46,082 bases of DNA from an uncultured Bacteroidales bacterium (GCA_903959905.1 CAJBYO010000016.1:1-46082); one strand, 5' to 3'; positions 34,973 through 43,458 are shown, counted from the stretch's first letter. The notes: a model not told the origin generated them from the letters alone. Numbers and translations are program-made.

Positions 34973-36235
34973 TTAAACATTCCACGGCCACACAAGTTCC
35001 ATATCCTTTCCCCTGAAAAACACCCCCACCACAGTCAATACGATGAACGCCATCATGATAAACACAAAAGCTGCCTGAACAAGTTCCGCCTTTGTCAACA
35101 TCTTTCGATTCAGGTGAAAATAAAAAAAGGCAGCCATCAATACGAGGAGGATGACAGCAGGGAAAATTCCGTTGCTGATCCATGCCGGAACTCCGGGCAA
35201 CATGATCTCAAAATTCATGACCCACGCATTGAAAAAGATGCCCGCCAGCGTAACGGCAATCGCAAATACGGCCGTTGATTTTGCTGTCTGCCTGCCTCTT
35301 TCTGAGATAAACCAATGTCCTTCCTGCGTATCATCAATTTTTATCAAGGGAATACAGATCAGAAAGAGCATGACCAGCAGGGGAATGACAAAAGCGGCAA
35401 AAAACGGATGAAAGTGCATGAGCAATTCCTGGACGCCTGCAAAATACCAGGGCGCTTTGGTCGGATTCATGCTGTAAACCGGGTTGGCCTTTTCCAGCAG
35501 CGGGGCATTGAAAAGTGCGGAGGTGGCGAACAGTACCGCCAAAAGTACGAGTGCAGCGATGAACTCCCTGAATACCAGGTATGGCATTACGGGAACCATT
35601 TCACTGTTATCCGGTGTACCCGGCAGCATGATACCGCCTGATTTCCTGACACGCCAGAAATGATAGATAACCAGCACAACCATCAGCAGTGGAAGCACCG
35701 CAGTGTGGAAGTTGAAAAAGTTCTGCAGCGTTGATCCATTCAATTCCCTTCCACCTATAATGGCCGTTCTGAGTGCATCGCCGGCAAGCGGAAGATACCC
35801 GATGATGTTGGTGCTTACGGTGATCGCCCAGTATGCCAGCTGATCCCACGGCAGCAGATATCCCGTGAAGTTGGCGAATACAATCAAAAGCAGGAGAACC
35901 AGGCCGAACCACCAGTTTACGCGTCGTGACCCGCGGAAAGCTCCTGTAAAGAAAACCCGCAGAAAATGAAGAAACGCGATCATCAGCAGGAATACCCCAC
36001 TCCAGTAATGTATGTTTCTCACAAACTGGCCGAACAGGACATTGTTTTTTAAAAACAGGATTGAATCATAGGCTGAGGCCGGATTCTGGATATAGTAAAA
36101 CCGCAGCAAAATTCCTGTTAAAAGCTGCACCGCAATGAGCAGGGCGGCCATTCCGCCCAGTCCGAAAGTACGGTTGATCCGCAGAGCGGATGCATTTACC
36201 TTTTGCGGATGGAGGTGGAGGAAAATTGTCCGCAT
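34973..36235 (-). CDS. Cytochrome b subunit (fused N- and C-terminal parts) of a bc-type complex
   Basis: The protein has 420 residues with about eight to ten transmembrane helices. The four haem-ligand histidines are H76 and H90 (NIHYWSGVFLLMIAFLHF) and H177 and H192 (NFHTAVLPLLMVVLVIYHF), with 13 and 14 residues between partners. The Qo-site region reads NPTKAPWYFAGVQELL, the APWY variant of the PEWY motif. N- and C-terminal domains are fused. It oxidises quinol, presumably menaquinol in this lineage. It is encoded 5 bp downstream of the HMA/T9SS gene and ahead of Rieske and octaheme genes. No separate cytochrome c1 gene is present. Confidence 0.94.
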   Translation of the reverse strand: MRTIFLHLHPQKVNASALRINRTFGLGGMAALLIAVQLLTGILLRFYYIQNPASAYDSILFLKNNVLFGQFVRNIHYWSGVFLLMIAFLHFLRVFFTGAFRGSRRVNWWFGLVLLLLIVFANFTGYLLPWDQLAYWAITVSTNIIGYLPLAGDALRTAIIGGRELNGSTLQNFFNFHTAVLPLLMVVLVIYHFWRVRKSGGIMLPGTPDNSEMVPVMPYLVFREFIAALVLLAVLFATSALFNAPLLEKANPVYSMNPTKAPWYFAGVQELLMHFHPFFAAFVIPLLVMLFLICIPLIKIDDTQEGHWFISERGRQTAKSTAVFAIAVTLAGIFFNAWVMNFEIMLPGVPAWISNGIFPAVILLVLMAAFFYFHLNRKMLTKAELVQAAFVFIMMAFIVLTVVGVFFRGKDMELVWPWNV

Positions 36236-36240
36236 CAGGT

Positions 36241-36894
36241 TTACCTTTTAATTACCTTTTTCCGGTCAGTAAGGATTCCCTGAGTGCTGACGGTCACCAC
36301 ATATTCACCGGGTGAAAGGCTCGCTGTGTTCAGGCTTCCGCTTCCTGTAAAAGTTGTGGATGTGACCATATTGCCCGACAGGGTATAAAGGGCTGCATTG
36401 CAGGGCGTTGATGTGCTGGAAGGTGATTCAATCACGATAAATTCGGTAGCGGGATTGGGGAAGATATGAAACGATGATGCTGCCCTTTTTTCATCCACCG
36501 AAAGCGGGTAATACCAGCCGTTCATGAGTGAAAGAAAACCAACCTGCACATGGTCATAATTGTTGGTCCGCAGGTACTCGCAGCAAGTACCCTTAAGCAG
36601 GTTGTATGCTGAATCAGGGGCGGGGAACCACTCTGTATCATGGCCAACGCCTGCGATTACATGCATGATGGTTTGAACATCCGTTGAATCGTTGTAATAT
36701 GTTACCGTGGTTACATCACCGATAATTTTCCAGGATACGGAGATAACCCCGTGTATCGGTCTTACTGCACCTTCTATCCGGTCTTTGCAGATGCTGCAGT
36801 TGCCAAGTGTATTGAATGAAACGGCAATCGTATCGCTGTAACATTGTGATGCAATGCAGAACAGAGCAAGAAAAAGAATGATCCTGTTTCCCAT
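36241..36894 (-). CDS. Secreted protein with HMA-like CxxC domain and T9SS type A sorting domain
   Basis: It has 217 residues from the ATG at 36892-36894 with a signal peptide (RIILFLALFCIASQCYS). Residues about 24-100 resemble a heavy-metal-associated fold with C33-x-x-C36 in NCSICKDRIEGAVRPIHGV and a second Cys pair in GTCCEYL. Residues about 140-217 form a Por secretion C-terminal sorting domain (FHIFPNPATEFIVIE ... SLSPGEYVVTVST ... KKVIKR). It is the first gene of the bc-type operon. A secreted or surface metal-binding role (copper or another soft metal), or a redox thiol role, can be proposed, but neither is proven. An HMA domain exported by T9SS is uncommon in my experience. Confidence 0.8.
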   Translation of the reverse strand: MGNRIILFLALFCIASQCYSDTIAVSFNTLGNCSICKDRIEGAVRPIHGVISVSWKIIGDVTTVTYYNDSTDVQTIMHVIAGVGHDTEWFPAPDSAYNLLKGTCCEYLRTNNYDHVQVGFLSLMNGWYYPLSVDEKRAASSFHIFPNPATEFIVIESPSSTSTPCNAALYTLSGNMVTSTTFTGSGSLNTASLSPGEYVVTVSTQGILTDRKKVIKR

Positions 36895-36917
36895 TGTTAA
36901 AGTGTTTTTATCCGTAC

Positions 36918-36925
36918 CAAAAATA
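36918..36925 (-). promoter_or_regulatory. -7 box (TATTTTTG) of the bc-type operon
   Basis: On the minus strand TATTTTTG matches TAnnTTTG, 23 bp before the first ATG. No -33 TTTG at the right spacing was seen. Confidence 0.45.
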
Positions 36926-37066
36926 GGTAAAAAAGCAATAGTGGGCGACGACCGATTGTTAAACCAGTGATGTTGCCGTAAAAGGGGGCAGGTATGGAAA
37001 GCGGGCTCAATCACCCCCTGACTGTGAAATAATAATCAAAGCCTTTTAAACTTTACCAATAAAGTT

Positions 37067-37074
37067 TATATTTG
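37067..37074 (+). promoter_or_regulatory. -7 box (TATATTTG) for the DUF4136 operon
   Basis: The box matches TAnnTTTG. TTTT at 37044-37047 lies 19 bp upstream as a one-mismatch -33 element. The ATG is 20 bp downstream. Confidence 0.55.
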
Positions 37075-37094
37075 CATCACGAAAAACAAATCCT

Positions 37095-37718
37095 ATGAAA
37101 ACAAAACTCATTCTTTTCTTTCTCGGAGCAGGATTGATCCTGGCTTCCTGTACCAAGTATCCCCCTTCATCCGACCGGTTGCTGGAGGACCTCGTAGTCT
37201 ATACAAAATATGATACGTCAGTTGACTTTACCCAGTTCAAGACGTATTATATGAGTGATTCACTGGTTAAAGTTTCAGACAAGGACAGTGGCTGGCTGTA
37301 TAATGCACAGGTTCAGGTCATTACTTCTCAGATAGCTAAAAACATGAATTCATTGGGATACACAAGGACCTGGAATGCTAAAACCTGTGACCTTTACTTA
37401 GGTGTATCTTATGTTGTAAACGTCAATGTCACGGTTTACTATCCGGGCTGGTACTGGGGATACCCGGGCTATTATCCTCCCGATTACTGGGGCGGCGGCG
37501 GATACTATTATCCCTATTACCCGACCTATGTTACCTCTTATACTGCCGGTACATTACTTATGGATATGATGAACGTGAAGCACCCGATTGATAATAAAAT
37601 TCCTGTCTGCTGGAATGCTTACATCCGTGGATTAGTTACAGGAACACACACCAATGCCCAGTTGCAACAGAGTGTTGACGCAGCTTTTAACCAGACAAAA
37701 GGTTTTCCCGGTCATTAA
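37095..37718 (+). CDS. DUF4136 lipoprotein
   Basis: The protein has 207 residues with a lipoprotein signal peptide and lipobox LASC (Cys19). The DUF4136 fold follows: VVYTKYDTSVDFTQFKTYYM, NMNSLGYTRTWNAKTCDLYLGVSYVVN. An aromatic, glycine-rich insert (YYPGWYWGYPGYYPPDYWGGGGYYY) precedes the end. The function of the family is unknown. It is followed after 20 bp by a beta-barrel gene, and together they form a short operon closed by the terminator at 38411-38439. Confidence 0.88.
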   Translation: MKTKLILFFLGAGLILASCTKYPPSSDRLLEDLVVYTKYDTSVDFTQFKTYYMSDSLVKVSDKDSGWLYNAQVQVITSQIAKNMNSLGYTRTWNAKTCDLYLGVSYVVNVNVTVYYPGWYWGYPGYYPPDYWGGGGYYYPYYPTYVTSYTAGTLLMDMMNVKHPIDNKIPVCWNAYIRGLVTGTHTNAQLQQSVDAAFNQTKGFPGH

Positions 37719-37738
37719 TAACATAAAAAAACTCAGAT

Positions 37739-38389
37739 ATGAAAAAGATATTACTTGTTATTCTTGCACTGATCATGACGGCAGGAATCATTCAGGCACA
37801 GGATAAGCCGGCATCCCTGGGATTCACGCCCAGTTCCTATTATACCTTCTCATGGAATACAACCTTTACAATGGGTGATTTCAACAAATGGGTAGGCAAC
37901 GCCAGCCCGGCCGGTTTTGACCTTGGCGGCCGTTATTTTATCAACGGGGGCCTTGCCGCCGGTTTCAATATTTGCTGGCAAAGGGTTAGCCAGAGCTATG
38001 GATATCAGACCTTTTACGGTGATGACGGCTCAGCAGTTACTGCCACAAACTATCGCTTCACCTGGATGGTACCTTTCCAGGGTGTGATTGCCTATCACTT
38101 CATGCCCGATAAAATGGTTTCTCCTTTTGTCGGACTTGGAATTGGCGGCGACTACATGGAGCACCATCTCCTTGTTCAGGAATATGATATTTACAAAACC
38201 CGCTGGGATTTCTCCCTTACTCCTGAAGTCGGAGCGCTGATCAAGTTTGGCGCGTTTTCAAGTTGGGGCGGTCTTGTTGCATTTAATTATAAATGGACAA
38301 CCAATAAAATTGAATTCAACAATAATGTTGCCTCAAAAGATCTGCAGATGCTTAACCTCAAGGTTGGGCTGGTGATGGTCATCAGGTAA
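37739..38389 (+). CDS. Outer membrane beta-barrel protein, function unknown
   Basis: It has 216 residues with a signal peptide (MKKILLVILALIMTAGIIQAQ) and then about eight amphipathic strands (SYYTFSWNTTFTMGDFN, GFDLGGRYFINGGLAAGFNICWQ, VSPFVGLGIGGDYMEHH, LNLKVGLVMVIR). The layout resembles OmpW/OmpA-type eight-stranded barrels. It is second in the DUF4136 operon. Confidence 0.78.
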   Translation: MKKILLVILALIMTAGIIQAQDKPASLGFTPSSYYTFSWNTTFTMGDFNKWVGNASPAGFDLGGRYFINGGLAAGFNICWQRVSQSYGYQTFYGDDGSAVTATNYRFTWMVPFQGVIAYHFMPDKMVSPFVGLGIGGDYMEHHLLVQEYDIYKTRWDFSLTPEVGALIKFGAFSSWGGLVAFNYKWTTNKIEFNNNVASKDLQMLNLKVGLVMVIR

Positions 38390-38410
38390 TTAAAAGATAA
38401 AAATACAGCT

Positions 38411-38439
38411 AACCCCGGGCGTTCTGTCCGGGGTTTTTT
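38411..38439 (+). terminator. Intrinsic terminator of the DUF4136/barrel operon
   Basis: AACCCCGG (38411-38418) pairs with CCGGGGTT (38428-38435) over a 9-nt loop and is followed by a T run to 38439. Confidence 0.85.
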
Positions 38440-38496
38440 GTTGTATCGGATTTTGAAAAATTTATTGTTATTTCTTTAACGCAACCAATTTGTTTG

Positions 38497-38504
38497 TAAT
38501 TTTG
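38497..38504 (+). promoter_or_regulatory. -7 box (TAATTTTG) for ppnP
   Basis: It matches TAnnTTTG and lies 19 bp before the ATG. A -33 element is not clear. Confidence 0.5.
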
Positions 38505-38523
38505 AAAAACAAATCCAGAAACC

Positions 38524-38805
38524 ATGTTTAAAACAAACGAGTACTTTGACGGTAAAGTGAAATCCATTGCTTTCACCACATCCGACGGCCCCGCCACCAT
38601 GGGTGTAATGGCTCCGGGTGAATACGAATTCGGCACTTCAACCGTTGAACATATGACGGTGGTTGCCGGAACCATGGTCGTACAATTGCCCGGTGAGGAG
38701 GAATGGAAAGAATATATGCCATTTGATATGTTTATCGTTCCGAAAGACACGAAATTCAAATTGCGCATTGAGTCTGATGCTGCCTACCTTTGCCTCTATT
38801 GTTAA
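38524..38805 (+). CDS. ppnP: Pyrimidine/purine nucleoside phosphorylase PpnP (DUF1255 cupin)
   Basis: This 93-residue single cupin matches E. coli PpnP end to end: [41 protein letters not shown], and the closing [13 protein letters not shown] ... AYLCLY. It phosphorolyses a broad set of nucleosides in the cytoplasm. A barrel gene follows after 20 bp, probably on the same transcript though functionally unrelated. Confidence 0.93.
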   Translation: MFKTNEYFDGKVKSIAFTTSDGPATMGVMAPGEYEFGTSTVEHMTVVAGTMVVQLPGEEEWKEYMPFDMFIVPKDTKFKLRIESDAAYLCLYC

Positions 38806-38825
38806 CCACCATTAAAAAGGAGATT

Positions 38826-39440
38826 ATGAAAAAGCTGACAGCTGTTTTAATGATCGTTCTGATATCCGGAACTTTCTCTTCATTCGGCCAGAATAAGGAT
38901 CTGAAATCCAGCGGACAAAAAAATGACCAGGTGAACCTGAACAATGATTTTTATATTTCCTATGGCACAGGATCGGTGTTTTATTTCATTGACAACGAAG
39001 GGATGACGGCCAATTCAATGTCGGGAACCTTCACCGTTGGGTTTTCCAGGTCTCTCAACCAGGTCATCGCCGTGGGATTTCAGATGCATTATATCAGAAT
39101 TGACAGAACCGGAAATAACTATTTATATAGTAGTTATCCTCCTACCACCACGAAGGAGGAAATGACAGACAATTTATGGGAGGGGATCGCAAACGTGAGG
39201 TTTCGTTATCTCAACAGACCCTCGTTCTGCATGTATTCCGGTATCGGAATGGGCGTGACCATGGATTTTTACCAGAAAACCTATGATAACTCCAGCCCGA
39301 AAGGTCAGAAGCTTCTTCCCGCCGCACAGTTAACCCTTCTCGGATTCCGCGTTGGAAGGGCGCTCAGCTTTTTCGGAGAATTCGGAGTCGGAACCAGCAA
39401 TATTCTCAATGCCGGGATCAGCTATAAGTTTGGAGAATAA
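38826..39440 (+). CDS. Outer membrane beta-barrel protein, function unknown
   Basis: It has 204 residues from the ATG at 38826, which is preceded by AAAGGAG. A longer frame from 38790 overlaps ppnP. A signal peptide (KKLTAVLMIVLISGTFSSFGQ) is followed by strands such as DFYISYGTGSVFYFID, GTFTVGFSRSLNQVIAVGFQMHYIRI, MYSGIGMGVTMDFY and ILNAGISYKF. No family name was recognised. Thirteen bases of the GATTTTAGATTGA repeat word occur just after it (39452-39464). Confidence 0.75.
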   Translation: MKKLTAVLMIVLISGTFSSFGQNKDLKSSGQKNDQVNLNNDFYISYGTGSVFYFIDNEGMTANSMSGTFTVGFSRSLNQVIAVGFQMHYIRIDRTGNNYLYSSYPPTTTKEEMTDNLWEGIANVRFRYLNRPSFCMYSGIGMGVTMDFYQKTYDNSSPKGQKLLPAAQLTLLGFRVGRALSFFGEFGVGTSNILNAGISYKFGE

Positions 39441-39474
39441 AAAGCGGTAGCGATTTTAGATTGAACCTCCTCCC

Positions 39475-40119
39475 TTAATTTGTTGGTACATTGCCCAGCC
39501 TGAAGATGAGTCCTCCGGTGAAACCAAACTGAACCAGCGTGGAATAAACAGAAACGCCGCCACCTGAGCCGCCTGTTCCCACGAACATGGAGAACCCGGA
39601 TCCCTGGATGGGCATGAGCGCCTGGGCCTGTAACCGCAACCCAACACGTTTGCTGAAATATATCTTTGCTCCGGCATTCATTCCCATGGAGAAAAACCAC
39701 GCTTCCTGGTATTTGTAATTGTTGTCATCTTTGGGATAAAAGAGGCAGGCACCCAGGTTGAAACCGACAAAGGGTGAAACCATCGGGTTTATCCTGAAAT
39801 TTTTGGTGAACCCAACATGCATGTAGTTGATACTTAATGGTACCTGTGAGGCATATCCAAGAAGCGTATAGTAACTGCTGAGGTCAGCCTTGGTGTCGCT
39901 GCGGTTGTAGATCAGGTCAACATCCATCACCCGGCTTACACCGATGCTGATCATGCCCCCGTATTGCGCATTGCCATTAATGTAAACATCAGCATCATAA
40001 CCGTTAAGGGTTCCCGGGAAAACATAGCCTCCGAAAGGAGTAACTTCAACCGTTTTCTGGGCGCTGAGCAAAAAAGGAATGCAGATCATCACTGCAAAGA
40101 ATAGGATTTGTTTTTTCAT
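39475..40119 (-). CDS. Outer membrane beta-barrel protein, function unknown
   Basis: It has 214 residues with a signal peptide (ILFFAVMICIPFLLSAQ) and strands typical of small Bacteroidota barrels (VEVTPFGGYVFPG, GGMISIGVSRVMDVDLIYNRSD, MVSPFVGFNLGACLFYP, AGAKIYFSKRVGLRLQAQALMPI, QFGFTGGLIFRLG). It converges with the preceding barrel gene and has its own good promoter at 40137-40167. Confidence 0.78.
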   Translation of the reverse strand: MKKQILFFAVMICIPFLLSAQKTVEVTPFGGYVFPGTLNGYDADVYINGNAQYGGMISIGVSRVMDVDLIYNRSDTKADLSSYYTLLGYASQVPLSINYMHVGFTKNFRINPMVSPFVGFNLGACLFYPKDDNNYKYQEAWFFSMGMNAGAKIYFSKRVGLRLQAQALMPIQGSGFSMFVGTGGSGGGVSVYSTLVQFGFTGGLIFRLGNVPTN

Positions 40120-40136
40120 AGGTTCTTAATTTATTG

Positions 40137-40167
40137 CAAAAATAATGAAATTGGGTTATCTGGCAAT
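40137..40167 (-). promoter_or_regulatory. Sigma-ABfr promoter for the 40119 barrel gene
   Basis: On the minus strand ATTG (40164-40167) is followed after 19 bp by TATTTTTG (40137-40144), one mismatch from the full consensus, 17 bp before the ATG. Confidence 0.7.
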
Positions 40168-40200
40168 TGCCTTCCTGTTTATCGTTCCTGTTGTATCTGT

Positions 40201-41619
40201 TCAGTTAATTGTATGAACTTTGATGAAATTTGTTCCCCCGGCCTGGTGAGCGGGAATTCCACCAAGCAGCAGGATATTGTCTCCGGCAGCGGCAAGTTGT
40301 TTGGCAACAAGGTGCTTCCGGGCAATTCCTGCCATCTCCTCAAAGGTGTCGGGATGTTCAGGAATGAGGATCGGCCGCACACCCCACAACATATTCAGTG
40401 CATGGTATACATTCAGATTGGGGGTGAATGCATAAACCGGTACCCCCGGTCGTTCAGCAGCTACAAACTGCGCACTGCGGCCACTGGAGGTAAATACAAC
40501 GATACATGCCGGTTCAATGATTCTGGCAACCAGGATGGTAGCCCTGCTTAAGGCCCCAATCGGGGAATGATCGGTGGGAGGATATGTTTTGAAGTCAATC
40601 TTCCCCTCAACATCGAGGGCAATGCGGACCATCATCTCCACCGCCTTCACCGGGTACTCGCCCATGGCAGTTTCGCCTGAAAGCATGATCGCATCGGTTC
40701 CGTCAATGATGGCGTTGGCCACATCGCTGGCCTCCGCGCGTGTAGGCCTGGGTTCGTGGATCATGCTCTCAAGCATTTGCGTGGCTGTGATAACCGTTTT
40801 TCCGCAACGGTTGCACAACTCGATGATATGCTTTTGAAGCATGGGAACCTTGTCGGGGCTCATCTCCACCCCAAGGTCACCCCTGGCCACCATGATGCCG
40901 TTCACTTCATTAACGATTTCCTGAAGGTGCTCAATGGCCTGCGGTTTCTCAATCTTTGCAATGATCGGTTTGATGAATCCTTTGTCAGAAATCAGTTTTC
41001 GCAGGGCGGTTACATCGGCTGCCGACCTGACAAAACTGAGTGAAATCCAGTCGACCTCCTGTGAAAGCCCGAAATCAAGGTCACGGATGTCTTTTTCAGT
41101 TAACGATGGAAGGCGCAGGTTGAGGTTTGGAAAATTAACCCCCTTGTGATCGGTGAGCGTGCCACCTTCAACCACCCGGCACAGCACATCATTGCCCCTT
41201 ACTTCCGTCACTTCAAGTTCGAAAAGACCATCGGCAAGCAGCACCTGCATCCCTGGTTTTGCCTCTTCTGCCACATAAGGGTAATCAATGGGGATGGTTG
41301 AAGGTGCTGATTTATATTCATTTTCCGGGAGCAGGATGATAATCTCGTCCTTCCTGATCTCAATTTTACCGCCCGGAAGAAGGCCAACCCTGATCTTGGG
41401 GCCCTGCAGATCCTGCATGATGGTAACGGGTTTGTCGAGTTCTTCTGATATTTTCCTCAGGGAGCTGATCACGGCGGCATGATCCCCGTATTTGCCATGG
41501 GAAAAGTTTAACCGGGCCACATCCAGTCCGGCCATGATCAACTGCCTGATCATTTCCGGGGAACTGCTTGCCGGACCGATGGTTGCCACGATTTTTGTGC
41601 GGCGGTACTGATTGTGCAT
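40201..41619 (-). CDS. pyk: Pyruvate kinase
   Basis: It has 472 residues from the ATG at 41617-41619 (MHNQYRRTKIVATIGPASSS). It converts phosphoenolpyruvate and ADP to pyruvate and ATP. Diagnostic segments are RLNFSHGKYGDH, the B-domain, the active-site IIAKIEKPQAIEHL lysine, MVARGDLGVEM and the TATQMLESMIHEPRPTRAEASDVANAIIDG signature. The C-domain has GRSAQFVAAERPGVPVYAFTPN. The length is that of type II bacterial enzymes without a C-terminal extension. Confidence 0.97.
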   Translation of the reverse strand: MHNQYRRTKIVATIGPASSSPEMIRQLIMAGLDVARLNFSHGKYGDHAAVISSLRKISEELDKPVTIMQDLQGPKIRVGLLPGGKIEIRKDEIIILLPENEYKSAPSTIPIDYPYVAEEAKPGMQVLLADGLFELEVTEVRGNDVLCRVVEGGTLTDHKGVNFPNLNLRLPSLTEKDIRDLDFGLSQEVDWISLSFVRSAADVTALRKLISDKGFIKPIIAKIEKPQAIEHLQEIVNEVNGIMVARGDLGVEMSPDKVPMLQKHIIELCNRCGKTVITATQMLESMIHEPRPTRAEASDVANAIIDGTDAIMLSGETAMGEYPVKAVEMMVRIALDVEGKIDFKTYPPTDHSPIGALSRATILVARIIEPACIVVFTSSGRSAQFVAAERPGVPVYAFTPNLNVYHALNMLWGVRPILIPEHPDTFEEMAGIARKHLVAKQLAAAGDNILLLGGIPAHQAGGTNFIKVHTIN

Positions 41620-41715
41620 ATTACCTTGGGTATAATTCTTAGTTATTAAACATGTGCTGAATTCCAATATAAATCTTGAAAGATTCTGACAGGTTAAACG
41701 TCCTTATGCAGAGTT

Positions 41716-41750
41716 AGTCCCTCCCTTTTTGGGGAGGGATTTAGGGTGGG
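41716..41750. repeat. TCCCTCCC/GGGAGGGA hairpin with trailing AGGGTGGGGT
   Basis: TCCCTCCC (41718-41725) pairs with GGGAGGGA (41732-41739) over a T5-G loop, followed by TTTAGGGTGGGG. It ends at the 3' edge of the MBL gene (stop 41752). From memory, this motif is a recurrent intergenic word in Bacteroidota genomes. There is no T run in the direction of the adjacent genes. Confidence 0.7.
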
Positions 41751-41751
41751 G

Positions 41752-43143
41752 TCACACCTCCACACTCTCCCCATACTTCGGCAAAAACGGCTGCAACCCG
41801 TACCTCTGCCTGATAATGTCGGCCAGTGTGAGCCTGGCTCTGTCTTCACCGTGAGTCAGGACAACCCGCGGGCGGTCAGGTGCCAGTACGTCGAACCATG
41901 TCAGCAGATCAGACTGGCCGGCATGGGCGCTGAATCCGCCCAGCTTGTGAATCTGTGCCCTCACCGCAATGCGTTCACCAAAAATGTTGACCGATGTATG
42001 CCCGTCAACGAGTTTTCTTCCCAGCGTGCCCTCAGCCTGGTATCCGACGATAAGCACCGATGTTTCCGGCATCCAGAGGTTATGGCGAAGGTGATGCCTT
42101 ATCCGGCCTGCATTGCACATGCCTGACCCGGCGATGATGATACAAGGTCCCTGCACCTGATTCAGGTGTTTCGACTCTTCAGCAGTTGATGTTGGGCGTA
42201 TATATCCTTTGTCGCGCTCCTGTTCGCCGCTGGCGATAAATTCATTCATCTCTTCGTCAAACAGTTCGGAATGGCTCATGTAGATCCTTGTCGCCTCGAT
42301 AGCCATCGGACTGTCTATGTATATTGGCAGCCTGGGCAGGCCTCCTTGTCTGAAGGCCTGTTCAATATAATAGATGATATCCTGTGTGCGGCCGATGGCA
42401 AATGAGGGGATCAGGATCTTGCCTTTTGTGTGCATGGCGTTCCGGATAATGCTTATAGCTTCGTCGATGGTTTCCTGTAGCGGTTTGTGGTCGCGGTCGC
42501 CGTAGGTTGATTCCATGATCACCATATCGGCTTCGCGAAAGGGTTCGGGATCCCTGACGATGGGCATCCCGGCAGCCCCGAGATCACCCGAAAAGATCAC
42601 GGATTTTGTTTTCTTGCCCTCCTTGACAGTAAGTTTCAAACTGCCCGAACCAAGAATGTGGCCTGCTTCATCAACAACGATCTCCATTCCTTCGGCCACT
42701 GAAAATGGCTCGTGATAGGGCAGGGGTTTCATCTGTCCGATGGCACCCTCTACATCTGCCTCATCAAACAGCGGTTTTATCTTTGATTTCCCTTTGCGAA
42801 CCAGCATCCGGTTCAGTTTATCGAGGTCGCCGGTCTGAACTTTCAGGGAGTCACGCAATACAAGGGCCACCAGGTCCATTGTGGCAGGTGTTCCGAAAAT
42901 CGGCCCCCGGTAACCGTTTCTTACGGCCATTGGCAGTCGCCCGCAGTGGTCAAGATGGGCGTGGGTGAGCACAATGGCGTCAAGGGTGCGGTAATTGACA
43001 GGTGGGGCCGTTTTATTCAGGGATTCATCCCGTTTGCCTCCCTGGAACATCCCGCAGTCAATCATGATGCGTGATGACGATGACTCGCAGTAGTATGCAG
43101 TTCCGGTTACACCGCCGGCTGCACCGTAGAAAGTAATTTTCAT
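41752..43143 (-). CDS. MBL-fold beta-CASP metallo-hydrolase (RNA-processing exonuclease type)
   Basis: It has 463 residues from the ATG at 43141-43143. The metallo-beta-lactamase core shows H61-A-H63-L-D65-H66, the metal His in EAGHILGSGS and Asp in IFSGDLG, followed by the beta-CASP insert (ESTYGDRDHKP, IPSFAIGRTQDIIYYI, DSPMAIEATRIY, IIAGSGMCNAGRIRHHL). The C-terminal Zn-dependent RNA-specificity motif is AQIHKLGGFSAHAGQSDLLTWF. Homologues act as ribonucleases or mRNA 3'-processing-like nucleases; the specific target is unknown. The gene stands alone. Confidence 0.93.
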   Translation of the reverse strand: MKITFYGAAGGVTGTAYYCESSSSRIMIDCGMFQGGKRDESLNKTAPPVNYRTLDAIVLTHAHLDHCGRLPMAVRNGYRGPIFGTPATMDLVALVLRDSLKVQTGDLDKLNRMLVRKGKSKIKPLFDEADVEGAIGQMKPLPYHEPFSVAEGMEIVVDEAGHILGSGSLKLTVKEGKKTKSVIFSGDLGAAGMPIVRDPEPFREADMVIMESTYGDRDHKPLQETIDEAISIIRNAMHTKGKILIPSFAIGRTQDIIYYIEQAFRQGGLPRLPIYIDSPMAIEATRIYMSHSELFDEEMNEFIASGEQERDKGYIRPTSTAEESKHLNQVQGPCIIIAGSGMCNAGRIRHHLRHNLWMPETSVLIVGYQAEGTLGRKLVDGHTSVNIFGERIAVRAQIHKLGGFSAHAGQSDLLTWFDVLAPDRPRVVLTHGEDRARLTLADIIRQRYGLQPFLPKYGESVEV

Positions 43144-43288
43144 AGTTAACGTATGAGTAACTGGTGAATAGAACGTAAAGATAGAAAATTTCAGGAAACA
43201 CGGAGGTTGTTGGACTATTATAACGGTCACCGGATAAAACTACCTGGAGAATCGCTGAAAAATAATTTCAAGACAGCAGTGGAAACAA

Positions 43289-43444
43289 ATGAAAAGATGC
43301 TATATTTGTGTTAAACCTGAGAAAGCAGGCAAATGCTCTTACTTAAGCATGCAGAAGCGGGGCGGTAAACCATATCAAAAGAAGAACTGTTACATGAATC
43401 GTTTGGGGGCGGTCATTCTGGCCGGCGTATTGATGCTTATCTAA
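43289..43444 (+). CDS. Candidate 51-residue Cys-containing small ORF upstream of the sensor kinase
   Basis: The frame from ATG 43289 to TAA 43442-43444 encodes MKRCYICVKPEKAGKCSY, a basic middle part, and a hydrophobic end (LGAVILAGVLMLI). A C-x-x-C pair and two further cysteines are present. It ends 14 bp before the kinase ATG. Against it, a TATATTTG -7-like box (43301-43308) lies inside the frame and no RBS is evident, so this could be the untranslated leader of the kinase. The rest of the 43144-43458 gap holds nothing else that I recognise. Confidence 0.3.
   Translation: MKRCYICVKPEKAGKCSYLSMQKRGGKPYQKKNCYMNRLGAVILAGVLMLI
43301..43308 (+). promoter_or_regulatory. Possible -7 box (TATATTTG) for the PAS sensor kinase
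   Basis: It is a perfect TAnnTTTG but has no -33 partner at the usual spacing. It lies about 150 bp upstream of the kinase ATG. Confidence 0.4.
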
Positions 43445-43458
43445 AAAAGGGAACGGGG

